Assembly: GCA_003488445.1 (NCBI GenBank) | Contig: DNLO01000167.1 | Span: 1 to 8,888 of the forward strand | DNA length: 8,888 nucleotides | Reading direction: 5' to 3' | DNA from: Lachnospiraceae bacterium | Lineage (GTDB): Bacteria > Bacillota > Clostridia > Lachnospirales > Lachnospiraceae | Part shown: piece by piece, positions 6,809 to 8,888 of the stretch | Position numbering within the stretch: position 1 is the stretch's first letter | How the letters are laid out: each line of letters starts with the position of its first letter | Notes under the pieces: model-generated | Databases searched by the model: none | Told to the model about the DNA's origin: nothing | The model's input: the letters and a program-made list of their open reading frames with translations, nothing else | Position numbers and translations under genes: made by a program

Positions 6809-7033
6809 TCACCCCTGCAGTCTCTGTATCAGAGCGTAGAGCGACTCTGCGCTGTTGAAATTTGCGGGGACTATCTCCGCAGCGGGTATCGCCACATCGA
6901 ATTCGTCATCTATCGATGCGATTATCTGTATGATGTCAAAGGAGGTCAGCACCTTCCCGTCGATCAGATCCTTGCATGACCTGAAGTCCACATCATCTCT
7001 CACACCTTCCAAAAGTTCTATCAGCTCGTCCAT
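6809..7033 (-). CDS. Stand-alone acyl/aminoacyl carrier protein
   Basis: Small acidic carrier protein of 74 residues, the usual ACP/peptidyl-carrier size. LIDGKVLTSFDII (23-35) aligns with the 4'-phosphopantetheine site; Ser31 would carry the cofactor, in a TSF context instead of the canonical DSL. The following IIASIDDEFDVAIPAAEIVPANFNSAESLYALI matches ACP helices 2 to 4. The ATG at 7033 is chosen because GGAGGG lies 5 nt upstream; the longer version from 7066 adds 11 residues, overlaps the decarboxylase gene by 14 bp and has no ribosome site of similar quality. It lies directly after the decarboxylase and in the same operon as an adenylating enzyme without a fused carrier domain, so it is the probable acceptor of the activated amino acid. 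A DltC-like D-alanine carrier is the alternative. Confidence 0.88.
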   Translation of the reverse strand: MDELIELLEGVRDDVDFRSCKDLIDGKVLTSFDIIQIIASIDDEFDVAIPAAEIVPANFNSAESLYALIQRLQG

Positions 7034-7038
7034 ATCAT

Positions 7039-7044
7039 CCCTCC
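7039..7044 (-). promoter_or_regulatory. Ribosome binding site setting the carrier-protein start
   Basis: GGAGGG on the minus strand, 5 nt before the ATG at 7033. It supports the 74-residue carrier protein over an 85-residue version starting at 7066. Confidence 0.75.
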
Positions 7045-7052
7045 ATGCCAAT

Positions 7053-8249
7053 TCATACGCTGCCACTGTTAAGCTTCCATGTCTTTACGGTATCTCTTAC
7101 AAGCATATCCCCGTCAGAGCCTGTCACCACGATGCGGGGCATATCCCTGCTGAGGAAGAGGTTCATGGCCTCCGTCACCGAGTAGGCTCCGGAATTGCAG
7201 AAAGCCAGGACATCCCCGACCATGAGCTCTCCCGTCCTGTATTCCCTTACCAGCACGTCATTGGTGGTACATAAGGATCCGCACAGGCCCCAGGCCATAT
7301 CCGTCCCCTCTCTGCTTCCGCCTCTGAGCTCCTTTATCACGGGCACCTTAAGTCCCATCATCTGCCCGAGGTAGTTGACATGGTTTATCCCGCCGTCGAC
7401 TATGCACCAGTTCCTCCCCTCGGATTGTTTTATGTCAACTACACTTGTGAGATAGGTCCCGCAGCTGCTGGCGAGGAATCTGCCCATCTCCACTGTCAGG
7501 CTGCTCCATCCCGCTGCCTTTATCAGATCTGCCGCAAGCTCTTTTGCAGGAGAGAGCGTATCCGAGAAGTCCTCTCCCTCGAAGTAGGGAAAGCCCAGAC
7601 CCGGCCCGTATTCCAGCTTCTCAAGAGGGATGCCGTATCTTTCCCGAAGCTCGGAGAACACCGTCTGAAGCTTGTCAAGCTCTGCTCTCTGGTGCTTGAG
7701 CTTCATCCTCTGGGTACCCACGAAGTAGTGCAGTCCCGCGATCTTCACCCCGGGGTGCCTGTCAGAGTCTGCCAGGATCCCCTCTATATCCTCTCCAGAC
7801 ATGCCGAACTGGCTTCCCGAGGCAAGGCGGAGGATCACCTCTGTCTCCTCTCCGGTCTCCTCTGCCACCCGGCATATCATATCGTAGTGCCTTCGCGACT
7901 CCGCCGTGATGAGCCCTGCCCCGTAGCGCAGAGCCTCGGTGATGTCTTCTGTCTCCTTGTGGACCCCGGAGTAGATGATCATCTCCGGCTCCACTTTGTA
8001 GTGCTCGCAGATCGCGAGCTCTCCGGGACTGCAGACCTCGAAGCGGTCCACCACATCCTTCAGCAGAGGTATCAGGAAGGGGTTGGCTTTGATCGAGTAG
8101 CAAAGGGATATCTCCCCGGCACCGTTCCCTTCGTTCATTATCCTGCGGATCTCCTCCGCGCGGCCCCTCACTTCATCCTTGTCAAATACATACAGAGGCG
8201 TACCGTACTTTCCGGCCAGTTCCTTAAGCTTGTCTTCAGTCACCATCAT
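7053..8249 (-). CDS. PLP-dependent decarboxylase, fold type III (LysA/ODC group 4), probably acting on a carrier-bound amino acid
   Basis: Alanine-racemase-fold decarboxylase of 398 residues. YSIKANP (51-57) holds the PLP lysine, Lys54. HYFVGTQ (174-180) replaces the HIGSQ of diaminopimelate decarboxylase, GPGLG (215-219) the phosphate-binding GGG, and EMGR (254-257) the EPGR motif. CGSLCTTNDVL (323-333) contains the catalytic Cys327 but has Thr where DAP decarboxylase has the Glu of CESxD; GAYS at 354-357 ends the active site. These changes argue against free diaminopimelate as substrate. Neighbouring adenylation and carrier-protein genes suggest a BtrK- or VinO-like role on an aminoacyl-carrier thioester. 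The start is ambiguous: two ATGs and a GTG follow GAAGAGGG closely, so the true start may be one or two codons later. Gap to the upstream gene is 24 bp. Family certain, substrate inferred. Confidence 0.88.
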   Translation of the reverse strand: MMVTEDKLKELAGKYGTPLYVFDKDEVRGRAEEIRRIMNEGNGAGEISLCYSIKANPFLIPLLKDVVDRFEVCSPGELAICEHYKVEPEMIIYSGVHKETEDITEALRYGAGLITAESRRHYDMICRVAEETGEETEVILRLASGSQFGMSGEDIEGILADSDRHPGVKIAGLHYFVGTQRMKLKHQRAELDKLQTVFSELRERYGIPLEKLEYGPGLGFPYFEGEDFSDTLSPAKELAADLIKAAGWSSLTVEMGRFLASSCGTYLTSVVDIKQSEGRNWCIVDGGINHVNYLGQMMGLKVPVIKELRGGSREGTDMAWGLCGSLCTTNDVLVREYRTGELMVGDVLAFCNSGAYSVTEAMNLFLSRDMPRIVVTGSDGDMLVRDTVKTWKLNSGSV

Positions 8250-8273
8250 CCCTCTTCGCTCGTCCTGCTCCTG

Positions 8274-8888
8274 TCATACCGGTGCGCATTCCTCGAGGCG
8301 TCCCCGGTCTATCTTTCCGTTCTTGTTCATCGGCATCTCGGCTATCCTCGTGGTCTTGCCGGGCACCATGTACTGCGGCAGCTTCTGCTGCAGCACCTTC
8401 GTCACTCTCTCTTTCCCCGCCTCTCCTGTATAGTATAGCAGTATTTTCTTCTTTTTGTGATCGTAGGTACAGCAGGCTCTGGACACTCCGGTGACCGACA
8501 TTGCCGCCACCTCTATCTCTCCCAGCTCTATTCGCTGTCCCATATGCTTTATCTGAAAGTCCTTCCTGGAGGTGTATATGAGCCTTCCTTCCTCATCATA
8601 TTTTCCCAGGTCTCCCGTGCGGTATATCCTCTCATGGTATCTGTCGTTTAAGGGATTCTGTACGAAGACCTGCTCCGTCCTCTCCCTGTCCCTGTAGTAT
8701 CCGATGGCCAGGCAGGTACCTCCCACGCAGATCTCTCCCTCTTCTCCGGGCTCTGTCACCAGCCTGTCCCTTTCATCCAGCAGGAAGACCTTCTCATTGG
8801 CAAAGGGGATCCCCGCCGGTATCAGCTCATCCTTTTCATATTCCCTGTCCAGGATATGGTAGGTACAGTTGCAGGTGATCTCTGTAGG
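8274..8888 (-). CDS. Amino acid adenylation enzyme (DltA-like AMP-forming ligase), C-terminal part, cut by right edge
   Basis: ANL-superfamily enzyme that would activate an amino acid as its adenylate and load it on a carrier protein. 204 codons are visible and the frame is open to the edge. The GTG at 8759 is an internal Val, not the start. Motifs in order, numbered from the right edge: PTEITCN (1-7, motif A5), YRTGDL (89-94, A7), SRKDFQIKHMGQRIELGEIE (107-126, A8 hinge), and NKNGKIDR (188-195, A10) with catalytic Lys192. The protein ends nine residues after A10, so no carrier domain is fused and the small carrier protein at 6809-7033 is the likely partner. Most of the substrate pocket lies outside the window, so the amino acid cannot be predicted. 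Automatic annotation may call it dltA, but no DltB/DltD-like gene is visible here and a decarboxylase is present. Confidence 0.9.
   Translation of the reverse strand, partial: PTEITCNCTYHILDREYEKDELIPAGIPFANEKVFLLDERDRLVTEPGEEGEICVGGTCLAIGYYRDRERTEQVFVQNPLNDRYHERIYRTGDLGKYDEEGRLIYTSRKDFQIKHMGQRIELGEIEVAAMSVTGVSRACCTYDHKKKKILLYYTGEAGKERVTKVLQQKLPQYMVPGKTTRIAEMPMNKNGKIDRGRLEECAPV

Noticed and set aside
6794..6811. Carrier protein and methyltransferase are in the same frame, separated by one TGA and five codons, which could allow a read-through fusion
   Set aside because: Same frame occurs by chance one time in three, and nothing at the stop suggests recoding. Simple reinitiation is sufficient.
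7034..7066. Eleven extra N-terminal residues for the carrier protein from the ATG at 7066
   Set aside because: That start overlaps the decarboxylase end and lacks a good ribosome site, whereas GGAGGG is ideally placed for the ATG at 7033.
7380..8438. Open frame of 352 codons on the plus strand
   Set aside because: It lies opposite the well-supported decarboxylase and the end of the adenylation gene, shows no recognisable motif, and is explained by codon bias on the other strand.
8274..8888. Adenylation enzyme and carrier protein read as dltA and dltC for teichoic acid D-alanylation
   Set aside because: No dltB- or dltD-like gene is visible, and the intervening decarboxylase does not belong to that system. 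It stays possible only if the flanks show otherwise.

Overview
The window is one continuous block of surface-polysaccharide (capsule or exopolysaccharide) genes. All ten genes lie on the minus strand, so transcription runs from right to left. Spacing is tight: gaps are mostly 3 to 32 bp, there are two ATGA overlaps (capF/capE and glycosyltransferase/methyltransferase), and only one intergenic stretch, of 93 bp, has room for a promoter. The genes at both edges are cut by the window. I found no RNA gene, insertion sequence, CRISPR array, integrase or intrinsic terminator, and no gene-free stretch longer than 300 bp.

The organism looks like a Gram-positive anaerobe of the Clostridia, probably Lachnospiraceae-like. 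This rests on strong AGGAGG-type ribosome binding sites, the CapE/CapF/CapG enzyme set known from Staphylococcus and other bacteria, and a distinctive codon choice. GC is fairly high (mid-50s percent by eye), yet Ile is often ATA and Arg is mostly AGG/AGA. The taxonomic call is an inference.

In transcription order, the right-hand third (8888 to 6809) holds an amino-acid adenylating enzyme (C-terminal part only), a PLP-dependent decarboxylase of the LysA/ornithine decarboxylase fold, and a small stand-alone acyl carrier protein. Together these look like a module that activates an amino acid, loads it on a carrier and decarboxylates it there. The logic resembles BtrJ/BtrI/BtrK of butirosin and VinN/VinL/VinO of vicenistatin biosynthesis, but here it sits in a glycan locus. 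Next (6793 to 5852) is a beta-type DNA adenine/cytosine-N4 methyltransferase with no restriction partner in view, overlapping the following glycosyltransferase gene by 4 bp.

The left part (5855 to 1) has a GT4 glycosyltransferase, a GT2 glycosyltransferase, a GHMP sugar kinase of the HddA type, then capE, capF and the start of capG. CapE, CapF and CapG convert UDP-GlcNAc to UDP-N-acetyl-L-fucosamine. The GT4 enzyme is a reasonable candidate for transferring L-FucNAc. The 93-bp gap before capE carries a candidate extended -10 promoter, a pair of direct repeats around its -35 and a possible 5'-end hairpin beside the capE ribosome binding site. The capEFG part may therefore have its own control.

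The most interesting points are the adenylation/carrier/decarboxylase triad, which suggests an amino-acyl-derived decoration of the glycan, and the solitary DNA methyltransferase translationally linked to a glycosyltransferase.
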